From a virus: a stretch of 22,040 nt of DNA. The position numbers and the translations under genes are program-made. Below the pieces are notes generated by a model, which saw only the letters and a list, made by a program, of their open reading frames with translations, was not told the DNA's origin and did no database searches. Location of the stretch: positions 1 to 22,040 of the IMG/VR virus record IMGVR_UViG_3300027704_000188; one strand, given 5' to 3'. This document shows positions 9,686 to 17,156 of this stretch, piece by piece. Numbering within the stretch: the stretch's first letter is position 1; each line of letters starts with the position of its first letter.

Positions 9686-9971
9686 CTAGTTTTTCCTTAT
9701 CGGCCTTACGAGCCTTAGACCTGTCATTAACTGCTTTACGAGGTGTAGTCTTCTTTAGGGCTAGGTGGGTAGCTACAGCCTTTAAGGCTCCGTCCATTCC
9801 TGTCCAACTTCCACTCAACTCACTAGGAACTTGTGCTCCATTTTCGTATTTAACTGAGTAGAACTTAAAACCATCCTGAGGTTTGTAAACAACTAAAGCC
9901 TTCTCTGTTTTATCACTGTGGACTTTAACTTCTTGACCATCTTCACTTTTGATTAACTTAATGTCTACCAT
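9654..9971 (-). CDS. Small protein of unknown function between adaptor and nozzle genes
   Basis: A 105-aa protein. The first 70 residues look like a small beta-rich fold (VDIKLIKSEDGQEVKVHSDK, then FKFYSVKYENG). The last 35 are highly basic and charged (KKTTPRKAVNDRSKARKADK) and probably flexible or nucleic-acid/charge interacting. It overlaps the upstream adaptor gene by 14 bases and the downstream nozzle gene by 32 bases, which argues for a real, translationally coupled gene although its own ribosome binding site is weak (AAGG about 13 bases upstream of ATG 9971). I do not recognise the family. The position suggests a minor virion or assembly protein. Confidence 0.7.
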   Translation of the reverse strand: MVDIKLIKSEDGQEVKVHSDKTEKALVVYKPQDGFKFYSVKYENGAQVPSELSGSWTGMDGALKAVATHLALKKTTPRKAVNDRSKARKADKEKLDASELNSENG

Positions 9972-10707
9972 AGTTATTCTTTGGCCTTCCTACGTTCAGT
10001 CTGTGTAAATCATTCTGTACGTACACTTTCTGCCGTCTAGCTGTCTGTTCAATCTTAGGATCAGAACCAGTCTTAAACAAGGACATGGCTGTAGACTTTG
10101 CTTCAGCTAAAAAGTAAGGGAACATTACATCATCTAAGTCTGGGGTGAAGCTATCTGTAAAGGCGTCAAACGTAGGGTACTTAATACCATACGATCTCGT
10201 CTTAGCAGATGTAAGGATTGCGTCTACAGTAGCCATGTAGGAATCAAGAACCACGTTCTCATCATCAAAGGATGTGTAGTAACTAGGCATAACGTCATTA
10301 CGAATAAGCAAGATACTGTCTGCCTGTACGTCATCAACCTGCAAGACGTTAGAAGCTGTACTGTCTCTAGCGTCTGACAAAGCAAAGAACTCATCTGGCT
10401 CTAGGTAGATAAGACGTTGATAGTCTACTCCACCAACAACCTTAGTTACGTTGTAGTCCAGAAACTCAATGTTCTTTACACGAGAAGGAAAAGAGAAGTG
10501 AGTAGGTCTAACAGAGCTAGAAAAGGATGTAAGCTTAATTATCTGGGAGTGTTCAGGAATATCACGAGTAGCAATCATTGCAAAGTAGGTATTCTCTACT
10601 ACTGAAGCAATCTGTCCAGCCTCGTTAGAATCTGAAATACTGTTAATCTCCTCCGAATCCATGTCGGACAAGATATTCTGGACCATTTGAAGGAGAGTCA
10701 TTTTCAT
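9958..10707 (-). CDS. Head-tail adaptor, tail-tubular-protein-A-like (T7 gp11 position)
   Basis: About 249 aa. It opens with MTLLQMVQNILSDMDSEEIN, then a helical segment with TYFAMIATRDIPEH, an N-terminus seen in head-tail adaptor proteins of short-tailed phages. Such proteins form a ring under the portal and bind the nozzle. It is directly followed by one small gene and then the nozzle gene, in the T7 11-12 arrangement. The start is ambiguous: GTG at 10716 overlaps the preceding stop, ATG at 10707 is one base past it, and ATG at 10701 gives the conserved MTLLQMV start. I used 10707. The Shine-Dalgarno sequence is weak for all three, so coupling to the upstream gene is likely. Confidence 0.75.
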   Translation of the reverse strand: MKMTLLQMVQNILSDMDSEEINSISDSNEAGQIASVVENTYFAMIATRDIPEHSQIIKLTSFSSSVRPTHFSFPSRVKNIEFLDYNVTKVVGGVDYQRLIYLEPDEFFALSDARDSTASNVLQVDDVQADSILLIRNDVMPSYYTSFDDENVVLDSYMATVDAILTSAKTRSYGIKYPTFDAFTDSFTPDLDDVMFPYFLAEAKSTAMSLFKTGSDPKIEQTARRQKVYVQNDLHRLNVGRPKNNYGRH

Positions 10708-10708
10708 G

Positions 10709-11281
10709 TTATGCACTCATTCCAATAATAGAAACGTAAATGTTTGCGTAGTCAACGTCTACATTGTTTACACTAGCTTTAGTCTTAATTGCAATTTCAT
10801 CATTTTGTGCAAGAGAGGTAAGACCTGTTACACTAATAGAACCCCAAGTACCTGTAGCAATACTACGGATTGTCCGTGATCCTACAATCTCAGTACCATT
10901 CTTAAACAAAGCCCACTCTACCTCATGTGATGGCCCTGAAGATTGACTAGAAGACATTGTTACGTTGATAAGACCTGTAAGACCTATAGCATCGTCATAC
11001 CTAAATCTTAGGTTAGGGGATGTAAGAACTGTAAAGCCTGATACTGTAGATGAAGAGATAGAAGGAGATAAGAACTTCTCAGCTGTATCTGTATCTAGGG
11101 AGTAAGCATAGGGGGAAGAAGCATTGAAAGAGGTAGCAGCACCAAGGTGTCTGTGGATAGGTTGCCATACCCCACTACCAGAACCATTAGCTACGTATGT
11201 CTCTCCACTGTTAGCAGCAGATGTACCCTTAGGTTCGTGCAATGCACTACCCGTAAGTACTGAATGTTCTACGTTAGCCAT
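10709..11281 (-). CDS. Head-fibre/decoration-like structural protein
   Basis: A 190-aa protein starting MANVEHSVLTGSALHEPKGT, followed by SGETYVANGSGSGVWQPIHR. The HEPKG plus YVANGSGSGVW pattern occurs at the start of small capsid-decoration or head-fibre-like phage proteins. The remaining 120 residues are Ser/Thr-rich and predicted all-beta, like a fibre head or lectin-like domain. ATG at 11281 is chosen over an upstream in-frame start because AAGGA lies eight bases before it and the upstream part would overlap the promoter region. It is the first gene behind the strong promoter at 11318-11346 and comes straight after the capsid gene, consistent with a protein added to the capsid. Exact role uncertain; a tail accessory role is possible. 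Confidence 0.7.
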   Translation of the reverse strand: MANVEHSVLTGSALHEPKGTSAANSGETYVANGSGSGVWQPIHRHLGAATSFNASSPYAYSLDTDTAEKFLSPSISSSTVSGFTVLTSPNLRFRYDDAIGLTGLINVTMSSSQSSGPSHEVEWALFKNGTEIVGSRTIRSIATGTWGSISVTGLTSLAQNDEIAIKTKASVNNVDVDYANIYVSIIGMSA

Positions 11282-11317
11282 GTTATATATCCTTAGCGGG
11301 GGAGACTTCTTAAGACT

Positions 11318-11346
11318 ATTATACACACAAGTAAAATAGTTGTCAA
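11318..11346 (-). promoter_or_regulatory. Near-consensus sigma-70 promoter for the connector/tail block
   Basis: On the minus strand a perfect TTGACA (11346-11341) is followed, after exactly 17 bases, by a perfect TATAAT (11323-11318). Transcription would begin around 11311, giving a leader of roughly 30 bases before the ATG at 11281. The hexamers are flanked by a short inverted repeat, ACTATT (11340-11335 on the minus strand) and AATAGT (11320-11315), that spans the spacer and enters the -10 box. The site lies just after the capsid-gene hairpin, so it restarts transcription for the genes downstream. Confidence 0.85.
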
Positions 11347-11359
11347 GTTAAAAGTGGTA

Positions 11360-11385
11360 ACAGGAGGAGATTTCTCCCCTCCCGT
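11360..11385 (-). terminator. Hairpin after the major capsid gene, probable terminator or mRNA 3' stabiliser
   Basis: Eleven bases after the capsid stop codon, the minus-strand RNA can form a GC-rich hairpin. ACGGGAGG...GGAG pairs with CTCC...TCCTGT, giving about ten base pairs with a two-G bulge and an AAAU loop. The stem is strong, but the following sequence (TACCACTTTTAA) has only a short, displaced T run, so termination may be partial or the hairpin may protect the 3' end of the abundant capsid mRNA. Confidence 0.55.
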
Positions 11386-11396
11386 TGTATTTTAGT

Positions 11397-12344
11397 TTAA
11401 GCCATTGGCTTCGTAAGAACAGAAACCATGTTCTCTGGACGGTACAGTTTCATACCATAACGTGCAGTAGTTACAAACTCTGTACGCTGGTAGTCTTTGT
11501 TGTACTCTGTGTCCACGTTTGGCATCTGACGCCATGCACCAACAAAAGGCGACACAGCTTGGTCAGCTGAGAAGAACAAGTTGTTGATTGCGTTAGCAGG
11601 AGCAGCTGCACCACTGATAGTCTCTGAAGATTTTGTTGCAAGGTAGTTAGATGTATAGACATCAAAACCGTAGATGTTAGCAACAAAGGACATACCAGAA
11701 GCGATACCAGTATTGACGATACCTTCCCAACGTGGGTTGTTAGATACAGTTGTCAAGGCTGAGAGGGTATTCATCTCAAATTCAACAGATGGATCAACGA
11801 TAGCCACGAGGTTACGCTGTGGTACTTTACCAGTCTTCAATGCACGAAGAGCTTTTGCGAAGTCTTCAACTGCAATCTTACCACCAGTACCTGAACCAAT
11901 CATACGGTGAGCAACACCGTTAATGTCGTTAGGGTTAGCAGCTGTTTGACCAGTCTGAGCAAGCTTCATGATGTCTGTTTCCAGACGTTCCATCAAGGCA
12001 CGTTCCTGGAGTGGAACAAACTGAGACATGATCTGATTGGCGTAGTAAACATCCTGCATCGCTTTGTTAGTGATGTAGTTACTGGACTGAAGGTAGTCAG
12101 TAATGGTAAATGTGAACTGTGAATCGTCAATCGGTGTGTAAGACACTGCTGTATCTTCAGCATAGTCAGCAATGGTTGCGTCACCCAGCGATGGGATTTT
12201 GAATGTATCACCGTCAGGGAAATCACTCAACCAGTTGACATACTTCATACCTTGCAGTTCGTCACGCAAGATTTCTTTAAGTTCGGCGGACCAAACCTCT
12301 GCACGTTTTGCTAGTGCTAGTGTAGCTACTGTGTTACCAGCCAT
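11397..12344 (-). CDS. Major capsid (coat) protein
   Basis: A 315-aa protein directly downstream of the scaffold gene, the usual coat position. The N-terminus has AKRAEVWSAELKEILRDELQGMKYVNWLSDFPDGDTFKIPSLGDATI, followed by long helices and alternating beta strands (for example NYITNKAMQDVYYANQIM, then VPQRNLVAIVDPSVEFEM) and a basic C-terminal strand RYGMKLYRPENMVSV. This fits HK97-fold coat proteins of podoviruses in length and arrangement; the N-terminal GDTFKIPSLGD pattern recurs among phage coat proteins. ATG at 12344 has AAGGA eight bases upstream, with a 12-base gap after the scaffold stop. It is followed by a hairpin and a new promoter, which may allow its mRNA to be handled separately. 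Called from position, length and composition; no structural check. Confidence 0.87.
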   Translation of the reverse strand: MAGNTVATLALAKRAEVWSAELKEILRDELQGMKYVNWLSDFPDGDTFKIPSLGDATIADYAEDTAVSYTPIDDSQFTFTITDYLQSSNYITNKAMQDVYYANQIMSQFVPLQERALMERLETDIMKLAQTGQTAANPNDINGVAHRMIGSGTGGKIAVEDFAKALRALKTGKVPQRNLVAIVDPSVEFEMNTLSALTTVSNNPRWEGIVNTGIASGMSFVANIYGFDVYTSNYLATKSSETISGAAAPANAINNLFFSADQAVSPFVGAWRQMPNVDTEYNKDYQRTEFVTTARYGMKLYRPENMVSVLTKPMA

Positions 12345-12356
12345 TTTCGTATTCCT

Positions 12357-13124
12357 TTATTTGTAGAAGTCACTACCTAGACGCTCAGCATCTGCCATCA
12401 TCGCCCGTTGGGTAGTAGGTTTATAGTACATAGTCGAGTTTTCTCTGCGAAGTCTCTGGTAGTATCCAAAGTCCTTTTCAGAGGATGCTTGCATTGTAGA
12501 ACCTTCAGTACGAATGCTCCCTTGAATCACTGGAGAACGTTTAGGTGCTGGTTGTCCAAGCAACTGCATAAAAGCAGCAGGTGACTTAGCAGCCATGCCC
12601 TGTAGTTCCGATAGTGATAGCCCTAGTTCAGCAGCCTTTTGCTGCACTGTAGCAGCAGCTTCTGTACCGTAGGCTTTTTCAAGTTCCGCCTCTACGACAG
12701 CAATGTTATTTTTAGTAACACTTTGTTGCTCTCGTTTCATCAGGGTCTGTTCTACTAGGCTCTCAATGTTAGCTTCACTCGAACTAAGCTGGGTGTTAGC
12801 TGTATTCGAAGTGCCACTCATGTTGTTATTAGGATCAAGAAGTTCGGTTGTGGGTTCCGAGGCCATTTCTTCCATCTTAGCAGTAACTCCAAGTTTGTAT
12901 GTTTGTTTCTCTAGGTCAGCTTTTAGTGAAGCATTCTCTTGTTTCATCTGTTCGATGAACTTATCAGCTTCTAGCTTTCCCTTTGCTAACGCCTCTACAT
13001 CGTTGAACTTACGTCCGTCTCCTACAAGATCACCTAGAACAGAAGGGTTGGTTACCACTTCAGAAGGTGCTACTTGTTGACTCTGTGTTACAGGGGTTAC
13101 CTGTTCCTCAGAAAATACACTCAT
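12357..13124 (-). CDS. Capsid scaffolding protein
   Basis: A 255-aa, acidic, Gln/Glu/Ser-rich protein with a disordered start, a coiled-coil-like segment at about residues 50-75 (LEADKFIEQMKQENASLKAD) and a second helical region at about residues 120-180. The C-terminus is basic and aromatic (FGYYQRLRRENSTMYYKP), as in scaffold proteins whose C-terminal helix binds the coat. It lies between portal and coat genes, the conserved scaffold position. ATG at 13124 has AAGGA six bases upstream and is two bases from the preceding stop. It should line the procapsid during assembly and leave before or during DNA packaging. Confidence 0.85.
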   Translation of the reverse strand: MSVFSEEQVTPVTQSQQVAPSEVVTNPSVLGDLVGDGRKFNDVEALAKGKLEADKFIEQMKQENASLKADLEKQTYKLGVTAKMEEMASEPTTELLDPNNNMSGTSNTANTQLSSSEANIESLVEQTLMKREQQSVTKNNIAVVEAELEKAYGTEAAATVQQKAAELGLSLSELQGMAAKSPAAFMQLLGQPAPKRSPVIQGSIRTEGSTMQASSEKDFGYYQRLRRENSTMYYKPTTQRAMMADAERLGSDFYK

Positions 13125-13126
13125 TG

Positions 13127-13369
13127 TTAATCCTTGTCTAAGTTGATTAAGTCCAACACAGTGGTTACTGCTCGATTGAACCCGTTACGATCTGCTTGCT
13201 TGTATGCCCACGATGGTGAGTCATAGTCTGCGGCAGGGGTAGTATCCTTCAGCATAGGCTTCAGGATTTCTTTAAGGCGGTCTAGTCCCTCTCTGCTAGA
13301 ATGTAGGGACTGACTTACTGCCTCTTTTTCTTTCTTTGACTTGCAGTCTTTGAACCAAGCTGCCTTCAT
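13127..13369 (-). CDS. Small unknown protein between portal and scaffold genes
   Basis: An 80-aa, highly charged, helical protein (KDCKSKKEKEAVSQSLHSSREGLDRLKEIL) with an aromatic C-terminal half (DYDSPSWAYKQADRNGFNRAV). Its ATG overlaps the portal stop as ATGA, and its stop lies two bases before the scaffold start, so it is firmly embedded in the head operon and translationally coupled. I do not recognise its function. Similar small genes are common at this spot in short-tailed phages, and a minor assembly role is plausible. Confidence 0.75.
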   Translation of the reverse strand: MKAAWFKDCKSKKEKEAVSQSLHSSREGLDRLKEILKPMLKDTTPAADYDSPSWAYKQADRNGFNRAVTTVLDLINLDKD

Positions 13370-15159
13370 TCAATAGGCTCCTCAGGGGCTTGCTGTGGTG
13401 CAGCCTCTAGCTGTTGCATACCCTGGTCTACCATCTCTTCTTGTTCAGCCTCAAACTCTACCTGTGCGTCTGTGACGACCTTCTGAGTCTCAAGCTGTTC
13501 AGATACTGCAATGTTCTCACCAAACAAGGCTGGTTCACCAAGTTCATCTGCCAACAAACGAGCAAACTCTTTACCTGAAAGATGAGAAGCAATGGTTGGG
13601 TCTGATGCTTTGATCTGGAACATAGTAGTAAGGTTCTGTACACGTTGAGCACGTTCAGCAAAGTGACGAGCACCCATTGGTATGATCTTACCATTTGATC
13701 TAAGATCATCACGAGTAATCTGTGTGAAGAAGTAAAGACCTGTATCTTCGTTCAAGACCTTAGCTGTATCTTCGTAGTCCATGTTACGACGAGCTACTTC
13801 AAGCATTGCGTTCAGGATAGGCTCAAGGAACACACGTTCAAAGTGAGCAGTCTTATGTTGGAAGATACGACCAGCTGCTGTCATAAGCTGGTTAACTTCA
13901 AAGGCTGTCTTCTCTCCAGCACTACGGATACCCATAGCCTCACGAGGAGCACCAGCCATCATCTCCATCTTAGCTTCTAGGTTCTGAATCTGGAAGTCAG
14001 CATTAAGAGCAGTAGCATCTGGTACAAGGTAACCTACATCTCCCTCATCACCCAAGTAGATACGAGTATTAGGGGCAAAGTCAAAGTCTTCTACGTCACC
14101 CTTAATCTTAAGAACAGGATAGGCAATCTGGTCAAACACGTCAGCCTTAAGGTTCTCAAGGTGATCAATGCGGTACTGCATACCAACTAGGTTATCTAGT
14201 GGACCCATGCTGTACAGGTTGTCTGGGCGGTCTCTCCATCCTGCGTGGAAGATAGGGTCACGTCCAAGGAAGCTAGGGTTCTCTTCGTTAGACAAGACAT
14301 AGGAACGGTCTACGATAGTAATGACACGGTTGTTCATAAACTTACCAGTGTCTGTGTCATAAATGTCACCATAGAAAGTAAGAATTTCTACGTAGTCAGA
14401 TTCATAGTAGTCTGTCAGGTTAGAGAAGCCATCAGCTACAAAACCCTCAGACTTGTTTACATCAATCTCGTTACCCTTAGCTGCACCACGGTTACCTAGC
14501 ATCTTATTAAAGACGCCTTCCATGTAAGCTTTATCAGGGGATGTCTCAATCATACGTTGTACTTCACCCAAGGTAAGGATAGAACGAATGATCTTAGGAG
14601 TATCAGCAAACTCAGCAGCTACTGGGTTAAAGCAAATATCGTATGGTGAAATACGTACAAGCTTAGGACCAACGTAGTTTACTACACGTTCACCATCTTC
14701 AAACTCTGTGATTTTACGTTGATAGTCTACTGTAGCAAAACAGTTACCATACAAAATGTAATCATTGATAAGCTTGCTAGTTGTGTTAACAAAGTCAGAC
14801 TGACGTAGCTTGTTCTGCATGTAAGCCTGGATGATGTCACGTTTAATCTTAACGTCACCCTCTTCGTCAGTAGCTTCAAAACGGAACCATCTTTTCTGAG
14901 GGAACAAAGCAGCAAAGTAGTTTGCGTGAAGGTTATCAGAAATCTGTGTTAGCTTTGGGGTAGTCGTAGAGTTAGACCACGGCAACTTGTTGTTGCTCGT
15001 AGTACGAGTATCTGTAGCGTACACGTAGTTACGCAACTCTTGCCACTCTTTAATCTTTTCAGAACGGGCATTGTTCCAAGAAGTCCAACGGCTAGAAATA
15101 TCCACAGCAAGAGTGTGCGGATCAATAACGCCTTCAATGTCAAGTGTAGTGCCAGCCAT
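13366..15159 (-). CDS. Portal (head-to-tail connector) protein
   Basis: A 597-aa protein, of portal length. An N-terminal RSEKIKEWQELRNYVYATDT region and a LPWSNSTTTPKLTQISDNLHANYF segment are followed by a helical central part and, at about residues 395-440, the pattern APREAMGIRSAGEKTAFEV...AAGRIFQHK...FERVFLEPILNAML, typical of portal stem and wing helices. The last 40 residues are Glu/Gln-rich and probably disordered. The portal forms the dodecameric DNA channel and the docking ring for the terminase. It follows the large terminase gene and precedes the scaffold, the classic head-gene order. ATG at 15159 has AGGAG five bases upstream and is driven by the promoter at 15188-15216. Confidence 0.9.
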   Translation of the reverse strand: MAGTTLDIEGVIDPHTLAVDISSRWTSWNNARSEKIKEWQELRNYVYATDTRTTSNNKLPWSNSTTTPKLTQISDNLHANYFAALFPQKRWFRFEATDEEGDVKIKRDIIQAYMQNKLRQSDFVNTTSKLINDYILYGNCFATVDYQRKITEFEDGERVVNYVGPKLVRISPYDICFNPVAAEFADTPKIIRSILTLGEVQRMIETSPDKAYMEGVFNKMLGNRGAAKGNEIDVNKSEGFVADGFSNLTDYYESDYVEILTFYGDIYDTDTGKFMNNRVITIVDRSYVLSNEENPSFLGRDPIFHAGWRDRPDNLYSMGPLDNLVGMQYRIDHLENLKADVFDQIAYPVLKIKGDVEDFDFAPNTRIYLGDEGDVGYLVPDATALNADFQIQNLEAKMEMMAGAPREAMGIRSAGEKTAFEVNQLMTAAGRIFQHKTAHFERVFLEPILNAMLEVARRNMDYEDTAKVLNEDTGLYFFTQITRDDLRSNGKIIPMGARHFAERAQRVQNLTTMFQIKASDPTIASHLSGKEFARLLADELGEPALFGENIAVSEQLETQKVVTDAQVEFEAEQEEMVDQGMQQLEAAPQQAPEEPIE

Positions 15160-15180
15160 GATGACTCCTAGTCCTAGCTA

Positions 15181-15198
15181 TGTGTTAATAATAACACA
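15181..15198. repeat. 18-bp inverted repeat overlapping a promoter -10 box (possible operator)
   Basis: TGTGTTA and TAACACA are perfect seven-base inverted arms around a four-base ATAA centre. The element covers the whole -10 box of the promoter at 15188-15216 and reaches to about the start of transcription, the position of a classical repressor operator. In RNA its stem would be AT-rich and weak with no U run, so it does not look like a terminator. Regulatory use is inference. Confidence 0.5.
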
Positions 15199-15216
15199 GT
15201 GTAATTAACTTGTCAA
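15188..15216 (-). promoter_or_regulatory. Strong sigma-70 promoter for the head block
   Basis: On the minus strand a perfect TTGACA (15216-15211) is separated by exactly 17 bases from TATTAT (15193-15188). The -35 box begins a few bases after the terminase stop. The predicted start is near 15181, leaving a leader of about 20 bases that contains a tandem CTAGGA repeat ending in the AGGAG ribosome binding site of the portal gene. The spacer shares A.T...TTAC, in register, with the promoter at 11318-11346. Confidence 0.8.
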
Positions 15217-15219
15217 GTG

Positions 15220-16764
15220 CTAAAATGCAACACCACCGAATTTAGGGTGAAATACTACATTATTATCTTGATTTCTTTTTCGTATTGCGGAAGCACTCGG
15301 CTTAATAGCTACTTCAACAGCAGCTGCAAGACAGTCTTTGCAGTCATCGTGTGCTGGATTGTAAGACACCAACTCTTCTTCTAGTACCTGGCAGTGACCA
15401 CCACGGTAGTGATACATCTGTAAGTTGTCATACCTTGGTTCAAGAATAGCTGCGATACGTTCTTCCTTAGAGCCTTGGTGACGGTTAGGCCTGTGTTCGT
15501 CAACCTTAAGAGCTAGGCCGTTAGGTTTGATGTAGTTGTCTTTAAGTTCAGATACGATAGCTGACTGAGCAGCAGTACATTCAGCCCGTAGCTTTCTAAA
15601 GTCCCATCTGTTAAGAAGGTCTAGGATGTGCTTGAAGTACTCAGAAATCTTATCTGTTTTAAACCTGTCAATGTCTAAGACGTAGACGTTATTCTCATAG
15701 TCTACACCAATCACAACAATAGCTGTGTAGTCAGCCCTCTTGCTAACACTGTATGCAAAGTCAACAGCTGCACTGACGTTTAGTTTACGTCCCTTGTACT
15801 GCCACTGACCATTGTCTCTATCTAGATGCTTCCGATCATAGTACTGAAACTTCTCATAGGCGATAGGTTGTGTATCAGGATCAGTTGGGTCATTGTAGTA
15901 CTGTGCTCTAAACTGTACTCTGTCTAGGTACTGACCACGTTTCTTAGCTAGGATAGGGATGTCAAAACCAAACATCTTACCATCCTTACGAAGTTGACGG
16001 GGCCAGAGGAAGTCACCAGTACCATCACCGTTGTCTTCTACTGCCCGTTCCATTACTTCGTAGATGTTTTCTTTACCTGTAAGCTCACCCTGTTTAGTGT
16101 AGATGTCTTCCTCCATACCCATCAAGTTAGAGTACAAGTCTTTAGGGTGATACCGTGTACCTACGACCCACTCTTTCGCTTCACTACCTTCAATAGACGA
16201 GAGTAGAGAGTACTGAGACTTAACTTTATTACGGCCTTCATTCGTGTAAGCATTCTCGAAAACAACGACATCATCAAGGACAGCAATGTCGCAGTGCATA
16301 CCCGTAAGCGAGGTAGTAAGACCGCCAGTAAAGATCGAAGGGTCACGGATAGCTTCTTTCTTACGGTCTGGATGATCAAGAGCAATCTCTGATGTAGTCC
16401 ACTTTTCACGTTTACTCTCGTCCTTGTTTAAATGTTGAGGCCAGTACTTCTGGTGGATGTCAGACTCAAAGATGTTCTTGATAAAGGACAACTGCTTCTG
16501 AGCTAGGTTAGAGGTAGCTGAGATATACAAGACCCGTAGTGTAGGGTTCTTAGTTAACTCCCAGGCAACCCTGTAGGCGACCATAGCTGACTTACCGTGG
16601 TCACGAGGAAACAGAAGAAGCTGGTGAGTCTTAGCATCCTGCCTTGTCCACCACTTACAGACATCCTCGTGACAGTTACCTAGTACACGTTGAGGTGCTA
16701 CAAGCCTGATGAATGTCACCAAGCTTGCTTCTGCTGCTTCTTTGATTTCTTTTACTGTTGCCAT
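15220..16764 (-). CDS. terL: Terminase large subunit (DNA packaging ATPase-nuclease)
   Basis: A 514-aa terminase motor that pumps DNA into the procapsid through the portal and cuts the concatemer. Visible motifs, in order, are a variant Walker A FPRDHGKS (residues 52-59) after the adenine-motif region, Walker B DIAVLDD (159-165), a coupling-like segment VVGTRYHPKDL (200-210), and an RNase-H-like nuclease domain with AAVDFAYS (Asp335), RAECTAAQ (Glu395) and AHDDCKDC (Asp474/Asp477) as the likely metal-binding acids. All key residues appear intact and the length is normal. Its ATG shares one base with the stop of the preceding gene (TAATG). I saw no small terminase gene beside it; that gene may lie outside the window or be unrecognised. 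Confidence 0.95.
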   Translation of the reverse strand: MATVKEIKEAAEASLVTFIRLVAPQRVLGNCHEDVCKWWTRQDAKTHQLLLFPRDHGKSAMVAYRVAWELTKNPTLRVLYISATSNLAQKQLSFIKNIFESDIHQKYWPQHLNKDESKREKWTTSEIALDHPDRKKEAIRDPSIFTGGLTTSLTGMHCDIAVLDDVVVFENAYTNEGRNKVKSQYSLLSSIEGSEAKEWVVGTRYHPKDLYSNLMGMEEDIYTKQGELTGKENIYEVMERAVEDNGDGTGDFLWPRQLRKDGKMFGFDIPILAKKRGQYLDRVQFRAQYYNDPTDPDTQPIAYEKFQYYDRKHLDRDNGQWQYKGRKLNVSAAVDFAYSVSKRADYTAIVVIGVDYENNVYVLDIDRFKTDKISEYFKHILDLLNRWDFRKLRAECTAAQSAIVSELKDNYIKPNGLALKVDEHRPNRHQGSKEERIAAILEPRYDNLQMYHYRGGHCQVLEEELVSYNPAHDDCKDCLAAAVEVAIKPSASAIRKRNQDNNVVFHPKFGGVAF

Positions 16765-17156
16765 TAGGGTTCAGTCGGCCATGTAATGTTGTTAGGGAAG
16801 CCAGCTTGCTTTGGCACACCCAGTAGGTCAGTACGATACTGAGACCACTCTGTTTGTTTAGCTGCTGTAAGGTCAGCCCAGCGCAGTGGGTTAGACACCA
16901 GTGGGTCAACGACTGTGACTAGGATGTTGTCACGTTCACCTCGAACCTGTGCTGCTGTAGCTACATCTAGTTCCTCCTGAGTAGGTGGAACGTAGGCTTC
17001 TGCATCATCACCGATAGCTAACAGCAGTGCGTCGTTGTCTACAGTCCCGTCAGTGTCTGCTGGGTCTAGAGTGTAGGGAACCCAGCCGTGTACTGAGTGT
17101 TCAATCTCACAGTCGATAAGTGTTGGTGAGACGTATCTTGCGTTGCGATAGTTCAT
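16764..17156 (-). CDS. Probable tail fibre/tail assembly chaperone
   Basis: A 130-aa protein. The N-terminal half is small and acidic (GWVPYTLDPADTDGTVDNDALL). The C-terminal half carries the pattern RDNILVTVVDPLVSNPLRWADLT...W..YRTDLLGVPKQAGFPNNITWP, which matches the phage tail-assembly-chaperone family often encoded straight after a tail fibre gene and thought to help fibre folding or attachment. It begins immediately after the fibre stop (TAA then ATG, no gap) with AAGGA eight bases upstream and ends overlapping the terminase start. The family match is from memory of the consensus, so the precise role is less sure than the family. Confidence 0.75.
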   Translation of the reverse strand: MNYRNARYVSPTLIDCEIEHSVHGWVPYTLDPADTDGTVDNDALLLAIGDDAEAYVPPTQEELDVATAAQVRGERDNILVTVVDPLVSNPLRWADLTAAKQTEWSQYRTDLLGVPKQAGFPNNITWPTEP

